A stretch of 64,000 nucleotides of DNA, from positions 29,625,399-29,689,398 of the forward strand of contig CM063108.1 in the NCBI GenBank assembly GCA_031841125.1, written 5' to 3'. Both the position numbers and the translations under genes were made by a program. The notes beneath the pieces were generated by a model. That model did no database searches and was not told the origin of the DNA. It worked only from the letters and a program-made list of their open reading frames with translations. This DNA comes from Acanthococcus lagerstroemiae (Eukaryota > Arthropoda > Insecta > Hemiptera > Eriococcidae). Numbering within the stretch: position 1 is the stretch's first letter; each line of letters opens with the position of its first letter. Shown here piece after piece: positions 10,880 to 23,954 of the stretch.

Positions 10880-13800
10880 TTTCAATTGGAATCTTTTATG
10901 GGGCCGAGGGGTCGACCGTGCCCCCAACTTTGGAAGTCCAATTCTCGAATATTCAGGCTTTATAAATAATTTTCCGCGAACCTCTTATTTTGTTGATCGA
11001 AGCTTTTTGTGGATCAGACGGGTGCCCCCTCCCCCTCCCCAACCACAAAAATATTATTTTCGATATTTTGGCCTTTAAAAGTACGTATTGTTGCTATAAT
11101 TTATTTTTCGGTCGAAATCTAATGTGGATTTGAGAGGTAAAACGCATCCCGAATTCCTGGAAATCTACCTCTCGATGCTTCAAACTTTGCAATTGTTTTT
11201 AACTTCTTTTTGCGATTGATACATTCTGTAGACTCAAAAAGTAGACTCCCCGCCCAAACCCTGAAAGTGTAATTATTGATTTTTCGGCCTTTAAAAAATT
11301 ACTTTCGATGAACTGTTTATGTTTTCTACTGAAATCATTTGTAGGGCCAAAGGACTGACTCTGCTCCCAACTCCGGAAGTCTAATTCTCGATTCTTCAAT
11401 CTTCAACAATAGTTTTCTTTGAACCCCTTACTTTGTTAATCGATGTATTGTATGGATCAGAGGGAAGGATTCCTCGCCCCCAACTCCGGTCATGAAATTC
11501 TTGTTTGGTAGGTATTGAAAGCTGATTTTCCATAACCCTTCTATTGTTCGATCGAAATCATATGTAGACCCAAGGGATAGACCCTCCCCCCGTTGCCTGC
11601 TAAAATATAAATCTCGATTTTCCAGGCTTTCAAATTTATTCTTGATGAAATTTTTATTTTTTCGATTCAAATCTATTGTGGTCCCGATGTGTTGACCCCA
11701 CCTCCAACTCTGGAAATCAAATTCTCGATTTTTCTGACGTGAAAAATAATTTTCGATGAACCCCCTTATTTTTCTGATCGAAGTCTTTGGTGGAGCCGCG
11801 GGGTGGAACCCCACCCGAACTCCGAAAATCTAATTCTCGATCTTTTGGCCTTTAGAAATATTTTTAGTGACCTTTTCCATTTTTCAGTTGTTATCATTTG
11901 CGGGGTCAAATGGTTCAGTCCCAATGGATTGACCCCGTCCCCAACCCTGGAAATCAAATACTCGATTTTTCCGACGTGAAAGATAATTCTCGGAGATCCC
12001 CTTATTTTTCTGATCGAAAAGTCTTTGTCGGACCCGAGGAGTGGAGCCCCACTCCAATTCCGAAAATCTAATTTTCGATTTTTTGCCCTTTAAAAATATT
12101 TTTCGTCTCTGGAAGTCTAATTCTCGATTTTTCAGTCTTGAACAATAATGTTCCGTGAACTTCTGTTTCGTTGGTCGAAGTATTTTGTGGATCTGATAGG
12201 TAAACCTACACCCGCAACTCCGAAAGTCTAATTTTCGACTTTGAATTATTAAATATTTATTTTCCTTTTTTTGATAAAATCTATTGCGGACTTGAGGGGT
12301 GGAACCCATCCTGAACTCCGGAAATCTAATTCTCGATTTTTCAACTTCTGAATTATCTTTCATAAACCTCCTCTCATTTCGATTGCCACATTTTTTAGAC
12401 TCGAGAGGTGGATTCTTGCCATCAACAATTCTTGATTTGTTGGCCTTTAAAATTATTTCTGATGAACTCTTTATTTCTCCGAGGGGTTGACCACACTCCC
12501 AACTTCGGACATTGGTCTCGATTTTTCAGGCTTGAAGGACGATTGTCTGTGAACCTCTTATTTTGTTAATCGAAGTGTTTTGTGGATCTGAGGGGTGGAC
12601 CCTCACCCTAACCCCAGAAATCTAATTCTCGATTTTCAGCCTCTCAAATTTATTCCCGGTGATTGTTTACTTTTTCTTTCAATTGAAATCTTATGTGAGA
12701 CCGAAGAGTTGACCCCACCCCAGACTTGGAAATTAAAATCTCAATTTTTCAGGCTTATAAATCATTTTTTGATAAACTTATATTTATGTTGGATCGAGGT
12801 CTTTTATGGATCCAAGGGGTGGACCACCACTTTAACGCCGAAAATCTATAGGCTTGAGAAATTGTTTTCCGTAAAACCATAGTTGTTGTATTATAAGCCT
12901 CCTGTGGACTCGAATGGTGGTGCCCCCACCCACAAGTCCGAACATTCTAATTCACGAATTTTCGGCATACAAAAATATTTTCGGTAACCTTTTTATTTTT
13001 TCAATTTGTAGATTTTTGGGGGCTGAGGACGGCACCCCGCTCCCAACTCTGTAAATCTAATTCATGATTTTCCGTCTTGAACAGTACTTTTCCGCGAACC
13101 CCTTATTTTGTCGATCTAACTACTTTGTGCATCTAAGGGGTGGACCCAACTCCCAACTCCGAAAATCAAATTCTCGATTTTTCAGACTTAAGAAATAAAT
13201 TCTCCTTGAAACTCTTTTGTTCTGATCGGAAGTGTTTTGTGGACCTGAGGAGTAGAATTCTCAATTTTTCGGTCTTTAAAAATATTTTTGGAGACCTTTT
13301 TATTTTTTCAATTGGGATCTTTCGTGCAGCCGTTTATCTACTTTAAACATTATTCTTCGATAAATGTGACCGTCCAAATTAAAAGGGCACGTCGGTCCAA
13401 AACATTAATTTTACAGGAGACACCTAAAGATTCAAACGGGAATCTCGAGAACGCGATATCCTATAGACGTCCACTCTTGCGCTCTATCACTTTTGCTTTT
13501 TCGAGTTCACAGACTCACAGTGTTAAACAGTACTCTTTGACCTACCAAAATCGAACATAATCTCAAAGTCGATTTTTTTGCACCGAAGTGCCCTTTCAGT
13601 ATGGACAGTCACAAATTTTTTTTTTTCCATCTAATTGTTTTGGTGATCCGATGGTGGAGCCCTGCCTCAGGCTTTGAAAATTTAACTCTCGATTTTTCAG
13701 AATTTAATGCTTATTCTTCGAGTACTTTTTATTCTCACGATCTGAATCTTTTGTGGACTCGAGAGGTGACCCCCTTTTTCCCGGTTGTTCGAATTTTGAA

Positions 13801-14010
13801 ACTTATGTTTCATAAACTTGATTATTTGTTTCGATCGGTAGTTTTGTGAAGCCAAGAGATAGATTGTGGCCCTAGCTTTGGAAATTTAATTATCGATTTT
13901 TCGGATCTGGTTGAACTTTTTATTTTTCCTATTTCATCTCTCATGAGTTGGAGGGGTGTCCCCCACCTCCAACTTCGAAAATCTGTTTCTCAATTTTCGA
14001 GACTTTATTG
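10880..14010. repeat. Degenerate ~115-bp tandem repeat array
   Basis: The core attctcgatttttcag recurs in variant form roughly every 90-130 bp (for example near 11,725, 12,120, 12,330, 12,627 and 13,170). It is followed by aataattttc, then cccttatttt, then a gatcgaa...tttgtggacc...ggggtgga segment. Divergence between units is high. All frames across it (repeated LILDF-like words) are products of the repeat. About 13,320-13,590 is a non-repetitive insert that copy B also has. Confidence 0.85.
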
Positions 14011-14069
14011 GCGACGGTCTGTGAATTGATATCTCATGTGGATAAGTATAATTGAGCATCCCGGCGCAG

Positions 14070-16196
14070 TGAGTCCAGTATAAAAATCACAGAAAGGGTA
14101 AATGGAAAAGAAGGCAGATTATCCCAGTCAGAAAGGAAGAGGACGCACGCCAGAAACTAAGATCAGTGCAAGAGGAAATGAAATTCGAGGAAAATTTTGA
14201 CGACAGTATGGATCAAACTTTAAAAAACACGGTTGAAGAGTTTGGAGTGACGAGGGCTAAAGAGAAAACCAGGGATAAGCTTTCAAAATAGACTCTCGAA
14301 TCAGGAAGAATAACCTTTGGAAAAATAGAAATAAAACACCATTAAACAAACCTGAGCGTACTAAAATACAAAAATTGGTGAAGAAAAATGTTAGAGAACA
14401 TATTAAGAAATATGATTAGGAAAAAATTCAAGATATTTTGGAAGAAAGTTGGTCCACCAAAATAGTTAGGCTCGAACTCGGTGGCAGGAGAGACGTTATG
14501 CTGAAGCTAAAAGATTCAGACAGGAAAAGTGACTCAGAATCAAGAACAAATTCTAGAGGCAGCAACAATTTTTTACGAGGACTTTTACCGCGAGCAAAAC
14601 GAGCTCATGAAAATAGCAAAAACTGGAGGGTGAAAGGAGGAAGAAATCCCGGAAATAATGGAGAGAGAAGTGGAATACGTACTAAATACGTAGACTGAAA
14701 AATGACATAGCCCCAGGACCAGATGGAATTACGAACGAAATGCTGAAAAGGTTTGGCGATCAGAGAGTGCCACACCAGGCTAAATTATTTAACAAAATCG
14801 GAATTATGAAAACATGTCCAAAACAGTGGAACTTGGCCAAAATAATATTATTACACAAACAAGGAGGGAAGGAACTCATTGAAAATTACAGGCCAATATG
14901 CTTAACATCGAACATCTTTAAAGCATGTATGGCAGTCTTAAAAAGACGTATGTATAACCATCTGGATTCAAATCATCAGGGGAATGAACAGGCGGGATTC
15001 AGAAAAGGCTTCTCAAGTGTAAAGAATATTTTCGTTGTGAGCCAAATTATTGAAAAAACACACGAATATGATGTGGAAAGCGAAATATTTTTCGTAGGCT
15101 TTCAGAAGGCATTTGATTCAGTGGATCATAAATACATATATATGTTGAAAGCACTGGAAAATAAGGGAATTGAAAGTGGGTTTATTAAAGTCATATACAG
15201 AATTGCCATGCAAATTCGAGTGCAAGAGCCATCCTTAAAAGCAAAGGGAGGGAATTCAAAATTGGGAGCAGGGTTCAACAAGGGGATATCTTGTCCCCAA
15301 ACCTCTTAAACTTCATTTTGGAAGAAGTATTTCTCAATCTAAACTGGAAAAGAAGGGGACTAGAAATAAATGGAGAATTTCTAAGTAATTTAAGGTACGC
15401 AAACGATATTATCTTATTTGCAAAAAATAGTAAGGAGTTGAAGAAAATGGCAGAAAAGCTATTGAGGGAATGCAAAAAAGCTGGCCTCAAACTGAATGGT
15501 AGCAAATCAAAAATAATCGGAAGAGGGAAATTAAAAATCTGATAATCGATGGGCAAGAGATAGAGGAGGTAACGGAAATCGAAGATCTGTGGGACAGATT
15601 ATTATTTTCGAAGAAAGCGATAAAGAAATTATGAGGCGTATTAAAAAGGGGTGGAACAACTTCTGGGCATTAAAATGTATTTTTTGCCGGAATTTCAAAA
15701 CCGCCCTCAAAATGGAAACAATAAATAGCTCAACGGTACCAGCCCTCAAGTCTGGAACACAAACCTGGTCCCTTACAGGAAACAAATGGTGAAGCTACAA
15801 ATTACGTTCAGATCTATGTTGAGGAAACTTCTAGGACTGCGATGGGTAGACAAAATCTCAAATGCAAAGCTATACAAAATGGTGGGAGGCGGGGACATAG
15901 GATATAATGTCGAACAATTAAAGTGGAAATATGTAGGGCATCTGGCGACAGCGGATAGCAACAGATGGGGAGTAAAATTACTCAACTGGATACGCTGCAA
16001 AGGAAAAGAACGATAGGTAGACCAGTAACTAGATAGACAGATGAACTCGTCAGAGAACTGGGGCCCGGGTGGCAAAGATTAGCGCAGGATAAAATAAAGT
16101 GGAGAAGCTACGTCGAGGCGTATATCCAAAAATGGGCAGAGGTTACTCACACACGTTTGGTCGACAAACAGCGCAAAATGTGCCTGCCCATTTAAA
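14070..16196 (+). pseudogene. Non-LTR retrotransposon reverse transcriptase remnant, copy A
   Basis: Joined over several frames, this is the middle and C-terminal part of a LINE-type ORF2. APGPDGITNEML lies near 14,712, ENYRPICLTSNIFK near 14,880 and QAGFRKGFSS near 14,990. Motif A appears as KAFDSVDH near 15,106, and motif C as YANDI near 15,399, where one catalytic Asp of the usual ADD is Asn. A C-terminal WNNFWALK ... TWSLTG region follows near 15,650-15,780. The frame then shifts and reads GRPVTR ... WRSYVEAYIQKWAE to a stop near 16,196. No endonuclease domain was seen, so it is 5' truncated. Frameshifts, stop codons and the D-to-N change make it inactive. The fragment at 59,765-60,640 belongs to the same group. 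Confidence 0.85.
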
Positions 16197-16680
16197 TTTT
16201 TCAATCACTTTATTTCTCCCTAAATTGATCAGCGCCGCCGCACGTTTTTCGACTGTCGTCGCAACATACGCTTATTTTATTTTTGTAAGTATTTTATAGA
16301 TGCCTACATTTTTCAACATACCGGCGCCGCAGCGGCAAAATGGCGGCGACGCACCGGGCATTTTCCCGAATTGCCCTATGGCCCATCCGCCCCTGGAAGA
16401 GGCTCAAGGTGACAGGTCCACTTTCATTGAGTAGAGTCTGTGAAAAAACACATATGTATGTGCTTTGTAATACAGTACAACAGAAAGATGTATACACTGT
16501 GACGAAATTAAGAGGCCCACAGTGTACCAAAGAGCCTTCAGATGAAAGTAGCATCTTGTGGATGCCCCGTGTCAATGAAAGCGAGGCCTCATTCAGAAAA
16601 TAAATATTTTTGTATGAAACCATAATGCATTGGAAAGAAGTAGTTGACTTCAGCAGTTTTAAACGTGTAACTGAAAGACG
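16197..16680. other. 3' segment of the retrotransposon unit
   Basis: Follows the retrotransposon stop codon and includes GC-rich words (aatggcggcgacgcaccggg near 16,338). In copy B this segment and the last coding part of the element are inverted (see 21,163-21,755). No coding signal was found. Confidence 0.6.
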
Positions 16681-18420
16681 GAAGCTATTGTGGACTTGAG
16701 TGATGAAGCCCGTCCTGAACTCTGGAAATCTAATTCTGGATTTTTCAAATTTCTGAAATATTTTACGTAAACTCCCCTTTTTTCAACTGATACATTTTGT
16801 ACACTGGAGAAGTGAACTCGCGCCCCCAACACCAAAAGAGTATATTTTCGAGTTTTCGTTGGTGAACTTTTTTTTTCGTTTGAAATAATTTGTGGTTCTG
16901 AGGGGTCGACCGCACCCCAACTCCAGTAATTAAATTCTCGATTGTAGGTGTTAAAAAACAATTTTCCATAAACCCCTTATGTTTAATCGAGATCTTTTGT
17001 GGATCAAGGAATAACTCCCCCACCCACGACGAAAATCAAAAAAACTCGATTTTTCAGCTTCTCAAAGTTATTCTTGGAGAACGACTTATGTTTTCAATTC
17101 AAATAATACGTTAATCCTCTTCTAATAATTTACGTTTGTTTTAATAATAGTTTGATTATAGCAGCAAGGCAATAACACTCTCAGTAACTAAAAAAAATAA
17201 TATAATATCGTAGACCCAATGGACTGTCTCCGCCCCCAACTCCGGAAATTGAATTCTTTATTTTATCGGCTTAAGAAATAATTTTCCGTGAGCCCATGCT
17301 TATTTCTTTGTTCACAGTATTTTGTGGACCCGAGGACGAGTGATCCGCCGCCCACAACTTCGAAAATCTAATTCTTGATTTTTCGATCGTCAGAAATATT
17401 TTTGATGACCATTTTTGTATTTCAATTGGAATCTTTTATGGGGCCGAGGGGTCGAAGGCTTTATAAATAATTTTCCGCGAACCTCTCATTTTGTTGATCG
17501 AACCTTTTTGTGGATCAGGCGGGTGCCTCCTCCCCCTCCCCAACCACAAAAATATTATTTTCGATATTTTGGCCTTTAAAAGTACGTATTGTTGCTATAA
17601 TTTATTTTTCGGTCGAAATCTAATGTGGATTTGAGAGGTAAAACGCATCCCGAATTCCTGGAAATCTACCTCTCGATGCTTCAAACTTTGCAATTGTTTT
17701 TAACTTCTTTTTGCGATTCATACATTCTGTAGACTCAAAAAGTAGACCCCCGTCCAAACCCTGAAAGTGTAATTATTGATTTTTCGGCCTTTAAAAAATT
17801 ACTTTCGATGAACTGTTCATGTTTTCTATAGGACCAAAGGATTGACACTGCTCCCAACTCCGGAAGTCTAATTCTTGATTCTTCAGTCTTCAACAATATA
17901 TAGTTTTCTTTGGACCCTTTACGTAGTTAATCGATGTATTATATGGATCAGAGGGGTGGATTCCTCGCCCCCAACTCCGGTCATGAAATTCTTGTTTGGT
18001 AGGTATTGAAAGCTGATTTTCCATAACCCTTCTATTGTTCGATCGAAATCATATGTAGACCCAAGGGATAGACCCTCCCCCCGTTGCCTGCTAAAATATA
18101 AATCTCGATTTTCCGGGCTTTCAGATTTATTCTTGATGAAATTTTTATTTTTTCGATTCAAATCTATTGTGGTCCCGATGTGTTGACCCCACCTCCAACT
18201 CTGGAAATCAAATTCTCGATTTTTCTGACGTGAAAAATAATTTTCGATGAACCCCCTTATTTTTCTGATCGAAGTCTTTGGTGGAGCCGCGGGGTGGTAC
18301 CCCCACCCGAACTCCGAAAATCTAATTCTCGATTTTTTGGCCTTTAGAAATATTTTTAGTGACCTTTTCCATTTTGTGGACCCGAGGAGTAGAATTTTTT
18401 TCGGTCTTTAAAAATATTTT
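16681..18420. repeat. ~115-bp repeat array spanning the duplication junction
   Basis: The same degenerate unit as at 10,880-14,010. The right end of copy A (to about 17,424) passes into the left end of copy B. A non-repetitive AT-rich insert (about 17,090-17,210) recurs at 22,180-22,300. Confidence 0.8.
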
Positions 18421-18774
18421 TGGAAACCTTTTTATTTTTTCAATTGGGATCTTTCGTGCAGCCGTTTATCTACTTTAAACATTATTTTTCGATAAATGTG
18501 ACCGTCCAAATTAAAAGGGCACGTCGGTCCAAAACATTAATTTTACAGGGGACACTTAAAGATAAAAACGGGAATCTCGAGAACGCGATAGCCTATAGAC
18601 GTCCACTCTTGCGCTCTATCACTTTTGCTTTTTCGAGTTCACAGACTCACAGTGTTAAACAGTACTCTTTGACCTACCAAAATCGAACATAATCTCAAAG
18701 TCGATTTTTTTGCACCGAAGTGCCCTTTCAGTATGGACAGTCACAAATTTTTTTTTTTCCATCTAATTGTTTTG

Positions 18775-19140
18775 GTGATCCGATGGTGGAGCCCTGCCTC
18801 AGGCTTTGAAAATTTAACTCTCGATTTTTCAGAATTTAATGCTTATTCTTCGAGTACTTTTTATTCTCACGATCTGAATCTTTTGTGGACTCGAGAGGTG
18901 ACCCCCTTTTTCCCGGTTGTTCGAATTTTGAAACTTATGTTTCATAAACTTGATTATTTGTTTCGATCGGTAGTTTTGTGAAGCCAAGAGATATATTGTG
19001 GCCCTAGCTTTGGAAATTTAATTATCGATTTATCGGATCTGGTTGAACTTTTATTTTTCCTATTTCATCTTTCATGAGTTGGAGGGGTGTCCCCCACCTC
19101 CAACTTCGAAAATCTGTATCTCAATTTTCGAGACGTTATT
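18775..19140. repeat. ~115-bp repeat array, copy B
   Basis: Nearly identical to 13,640-14,010 at an offset of 5132 bp. Confidence 0.8.
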
Positions 19141-19199
19141 GGCGACGGTCTGTGAATTGAAATCTCATGTGGATAAGTATAATTGGGCATCCCGGCGCA

Positions 19200-21162
19200 G
19201 TGAGTCCAGTATAAAAATCACAGAAAGGGTAAATGGAAAAGAAGGCAGATTATCCCAGTCAGAAAGGAAGAGGACGCACGCCAGAAACTAAGATCAGTGC
19301 AAGAGGAAATGAAATTCGAGGAAAATTTTGACGACAGTATGGATCAAGCTTTAAAAAACACGGTTGAAGAGTTTGGAGTGACGAGGGCTAAAGAGAAAAC
19401 CAGGAATAAGCTTTCAAAATAGACTCTCGAATCAGGAAGAATAACCTTTGGAAAAATAGAAATAAAACACTATTGGACAAACCTGAGCGAACTAAAATAC
19501 AAAAATTGGTGTCGAAAAATGTTAGAGAAGATATTAAGAAATATGATTAGGAAAAAATTCCAGATATTTTGATAGAAAGTTGGTCCACCAAAAAAGTTAG
19601 GCTCGAACTCGATGGCGGGAGAGACGTTATGCTGAAGCTAAAAGATCAGACAGGAAAAGTGACTCAGAATCAAGAACAAATTCTAGAGGCAGCAACAAGT
19701 TTTTACGAGGACTTATACCGCGAACAAAACGAGCTCATGAAAATAGCAAAAACTGGAGGGTGAAAGGAGGAAGAAATCCCGGAAATAATGGAGAGAGAAG
19801 TGGAATACGTACTAAATATGTAGACTGATAAATGACATAGCCCCAAGACCGGATGGAATTACGAACGAAATGCTGAAAAGGTTTGGCGATCAGAGAGTGC
19901 CACACCAGGCTAAATTATTTAACAAAATCGGAATTATGAAAACATGTCCAAAACAGTGGAACTTGGCCAAAATAATATTATTACACAAACAAGGAGGGAG
20001 GAACTCATTGAAAATTACAGGCCAATATGCTTAACATCGAACATCTTTAAAGCATGTATGGCAGTCTTAAAAAGACGTATGTATAACCATCTGGATTCAA
20101 ATCATCAGGGGAATGAACAGGCGGGATTCAGAAAAGGCTTCTCAACTGTAAAGAATATTTTCGTTGTGAGCCAAATTATTGAAAAAACACACGAATATGA
20201 CATAGAAATTGAAATATTTTGCATAGGCTTTCATGAGGCAGTTGATTCAGTGGATCATAAATACATATATATGTTGAAAGCACTGGAAAATAAGGGAATT
20301 GAAAGTGGGTTTATTAAAGTCATATACAGAATTGCTATGCAAATTCGAGTGCAAGAGCCAGCCTTAAAAGCAAAGGGAGGGAATTCAAAATTGGGAGCGG
20401 AGTTCAACAAGGGGATACCTTGTCGGCAAATCTCTTCAACTGCATTATGGAAGATGTATTTCGCAATCTGAAGTGGAAAAGAAGGGGACTAAAAATAAAT
20501 GAAGAATTTCTAAGTAATTTAAGGTACGCAAACTATAGTATCTTATTTACAGAAAATAGTAAGGAGTTGAAGAAAATGGCAGAATAGCTATTGAGGGAAT
20601 GCAAAAATGCTGGCCTCAAACTGAATGGTAGCAAATCAAAAATAATCGGAAGAGGGAAATTAAAAATCTGATAATCGATGGGCAAGAGATAGAGGAGGTA
20701 ACGGAAATCGAAGATCTGTGGGACAGATTATTAGTTTCGAAGAAAAAGATAAAGGAATTATGAGGCGTATTAAAAAGGGGTGGAACAACCCCTGGGCATT
20801 AAAATGTATTTTTTGCCGGAATTTCAACACCTTCCTCAAAATGGAAACACTAAATAGCTCAACGGTACCAGCCCTCAAGTATGGAGTACAAACCTGGTCC
20901 CTTACAGGAGACAAATCCTGAAGCTACAAATTACGTTCAGATCTAAGTTGAGGAAACTTCTATGACTGCGATGGGTAGACAAAATCTCAAATGGAAAACT
21001 GTACGAAATGGCTGGAGGCGAGGATATAGGATATAATGTCGAACAATTTAAGTGGAAATATGTGGGGCATCTGGCGAGGGCAGATAGCAACAAATAGGGA
21101 GTAAAAGTACTCAACTATGGATACGCTGCAAAGAAAAAGAACGATAGGTAGGCCAGTAACTT
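19200..21162 (+). pseudogene. Non-LTR retrotransposon reverse transcriptase remnant, copy B
   Basis: Matches 14,070-16,033 at an offset of 5130-5132 bp. ENYRPICLTSNIFK lies near 20,010, and motif A is altered to EAVDSVDH near 20,237. Motif C is destroyed (YANYS near 20,527, both Asp lost), and a TAG interrupts the following helix near 20,585. The C-terminal coding part is not contiguous: it lies inverted within 21,588-21,755. The element is inactive and more decayed than copy A. Confidence 0.85.
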
Positions 21163-21755
21163 GAAAACTTGCTGAAATCAACTACTCCTTTGCAATGCAT
21201 TATGGTTTCAAACACAAATATTTATTTTCTGAATGAGGCCTCGCTTTCATTACACGGGGCATCCAGAAGATGCTACTTACATCTGAAGGTTCTTTGGTAC
21301 ACTGTGGGCCTCCTAATTTCGTCACAGTGCATACATCTTTATGTTTGTACTGTATTACAAAGCACATACATGTATTTTTTACAGTCTACTCAATGAAAGT
21401 GGACCTATCACCTTGAGCCTCCTCCAGGGGCGGATAAGTCATAGGGCGATTCGGGCAAATGCCCGGTGCGCCGCCGCCTGCATTTATAAAATACTTACAA
21501 AAATGAAATAAGCGCATGTCGCGACGACAGTCGAAAAACGTGCGGCGGCGCTGATCAATTTAGAGAGAAATAATGAGATTGAAAAATTTTAATGGGCAGA
21601 CACATTTTGCGCCGTTTGTCGACCAAACGTGTGTGTGTGTGTATGTGAGTACCTCCGCCCATTTTTGGGCATACGCCTCCACGTAGCTTTTCCATTTTTT
21701 TTTTATCCTGCGCTTATCTTTGCCACCCAGGGCCCCAGTTCTCTGACGAGAACGT
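21163..21755 (-). other. Inverted segment of the duplication
   Basis: Read on the minus strand, this matches 16,034-16,662 of copy A. The plus-strand phrase cctccacgtagcttttcc corresponds to the reverse complement of the copy A region near 16,100, and gcattatgg...ctcgctttcat corresponds to 16,570-16,630. Both copies resume collinear similarity at aactgaaagacggaagctat (16,671 and 21,760). Compared with copy A it lacks about 35 bp within the GC-rich part. Confidence 0.85.
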
Positions 21756-21759
21756 GGAA

Positions 21760-22510
21760 CTGAAAGACGGAAGCTATTGTGGACTTGAGGGGTGAAGCCC
21801 GCCCTGAACTCTGAAAATCTAATTCTCGATTCTTCAAATTTCTGAATTCTTTTACGTAAACACTTTTTTCAACTGCTACATTTTGTACACTGGAAACGTG
21901 GACTCGCGCCCCCAACACCAAAAGAGTATACTTTCGAGTTTTTGTTGGTGAACTTTATTTTTCTTGATTGAAATAATTTGTGATTCCGAGGGGTTGACCG
22001 CACCCCAACTCCGATAATCAGATTCTTGATTGTAGATGTTGAAAAACAATTTTCCATACGCCCCTTATTTTTAATCGAGATCTTTTGTGGATCAAGGAAT
22101 AACTCTCCCACCTACGACGAAAATCTAAAACTCGATTTTCCGGCTTCTCAATGTTATTCTTGGTGAACGTCTTACTTTTTCAATTCAAATAATACGTTAA
22201 CCCTCTTCTAATAATTTACGTTTGTTTTAATAATAGTTAGATTATAGCAGCAAAAGGCAATAACACTCTCAGTAAATAAAAATAATAATATAATATTGTG
22301 AACCCGATGGATTGTTTCGACCCCAATTCCGCAAATCTAATTCTCGATCTTTCAGCCTCTCAAGATTATTCATGGTTAACTTTTTTCGATTCAGATCTAT
22401 TGTGGATCCGTTGGGTTGACCCCGACCCCAGCTTCGGAAATTGAATTCTCCACTTGGTCGGCTTAAGAAATAATTTTCCGTGAGCCCCTGGTTATTTTTT
22501 TGTTCGAAGC
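21760..22510. repeat. ~115-bp repeat array, right end of copy B
   Basis: The same degenerate unit, collinear with 16,671-17,300 of copy A. It ends abruptly near 22,510. Confidence 0.75.
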
Positions 22511-22559
22511 TTGCATCGCAGGTGTTCATGAATAAACAAGATAACACACTAGAATAAGT

Positions 22560-23035
<476 letters not shown>

Positions 23036-23038
23036 CTT

Positions 23039-23637
23039 AATTTTGTGGGAAGAAAATCTCAGAAACTATTGAATCAATTGATTCCAAATTTTGGTATATT
23101 ATGGAGAAGTACTCGAAGTTGTTAAAATAAGCTTTTGAAGGCAATCGGTCGAGCCGTTCGTGAGTTTTCCTTGAGGACAAAATTTGTGGCAAAAAAATCT
23201 CAGGAACTATCGAATCATTTGATTCCAAATTTTGGTACATTATAGAGAAGTACTCGAAGTTGTATTGGTGAAAGTTTGATGACAATCGGTTGAGTCGTTC
23301 ACGAGTTTCCTCAATTTAAGTTCAGCATAAGAAGCGCAATTTTGTGGGAAGAAAATCTCAGAAACTATTGAATCAATTGATTCCAAATTTTGGTATATTA
23401 TGGAGAAGTGCTCGAAGTTGTTAAAATAAGCTTTTGAAGGCAATCGGTCGAGCCGTTCGTGAGTTTTCCTTGAGGACAAAATTTGTGGCACAAAATTCTC
23501 AGGAACTATCGAATCATTTGATTCCAAATTTTGGTACATTATAGAGAAGTACTCGAAGTTGTATTGGTGAAAGTTTGATGACAATCGGTTGAGTTGTTCA
23601 CGAGTTTCCTCAATTTAAGTTCAGCATAAGAAGCGCA
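23039..23637. repeat. Two 299-bp dimeric tandem repeats
   Basis: Units start at 23,039 and 23,338 and are nearly identical. Each is itself a dimer of related ~140-160-bp halves: both halves hold gattccaaattttggta, gaagtactcgaagttgt (23,401 reads gtgctc) and a caatcggt...gag..gttc.cgagttt block. No target-site duplication or inverted ends are evident. Confidence 0.9.
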
Positions 23638-23639
23638 AG

Positions 23640-23935
23640 GCGACTTATGTACTCGATGTTGTTTGGGATTTAATTTATACGAAATCGAATTTTGATAGCC
23701 GCGTAGTTTTGTTGTATTATACAAATGTTTCGGTCTTACACGTTTCCGCCTTGAATGTATCGATTTCAAATTTATACGAACTCTAATTTTGATAGCCGGG
23801 TAGTTTTATATTTTTATAATACTATTCCCTGTCGAGAGTTGCGTTTTTTAAAACGTGAATGGCCTGAAACATTTCAGCCGAATACCACTAGTCCTTGTCG
23901 ACATTTGCGTTTTTTAAAACGTTAACGACTTAAAA
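23640..23935. repeat. Pairs of short direct repeats
   Basis: aattttgatagccg.gtagtttt occurs at 23,690 and 23,790, and tgcgttttttaaaacgt at 23,842 and 23,907. No coding signal. Confidence 0.7.
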
Positions 23936-23954
23936 CGTGTCGACAGTGTCTTGA

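Larger units (their letters stand above)
10877..17424. repeat. Tandem duplication, copy A
   Basis: This block recurs as 17,425-22,510. Landmarks keep near-constant offsets: about 6500 bp over 10,960-11,870, then 5130-5132 bp over 13,230-16,030. The step of about 1.36 kb reflects array sequence present only in copy A (about 11,880-13,230). Copy A holds ~115-bp repeats, a non-LTR retrotransposon remnant, a ~600-bp 3' segment, then more ~115-bp repeats. Confidence 0.85.
17425..22510. repeat. Tandem duplication, copy B
   Basis: Second copy of the 10,877-17,424 block. It lacks about 50 bp near 17,455 and about 1.36 kb at 18,378 (array units present in copy A), and it has an inverted segment at 21,163-21,755. 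Similarity to copy A ends near 22,510 within the phrase ttccgtgagcccc. Confidence 0.85.

Noticed and set aside
10668..13849. Series of frames with LILDF-like words
   Set aside because: Products of the ~115-bp repeat; the same words appear in every unit and in all array blocks.
16340..16603. 87-codon plus frame and 109-codon minus frame
   Set aside because: Non-coding 3' segment of the duplicated retrotransposon unit; not kept in copy B.
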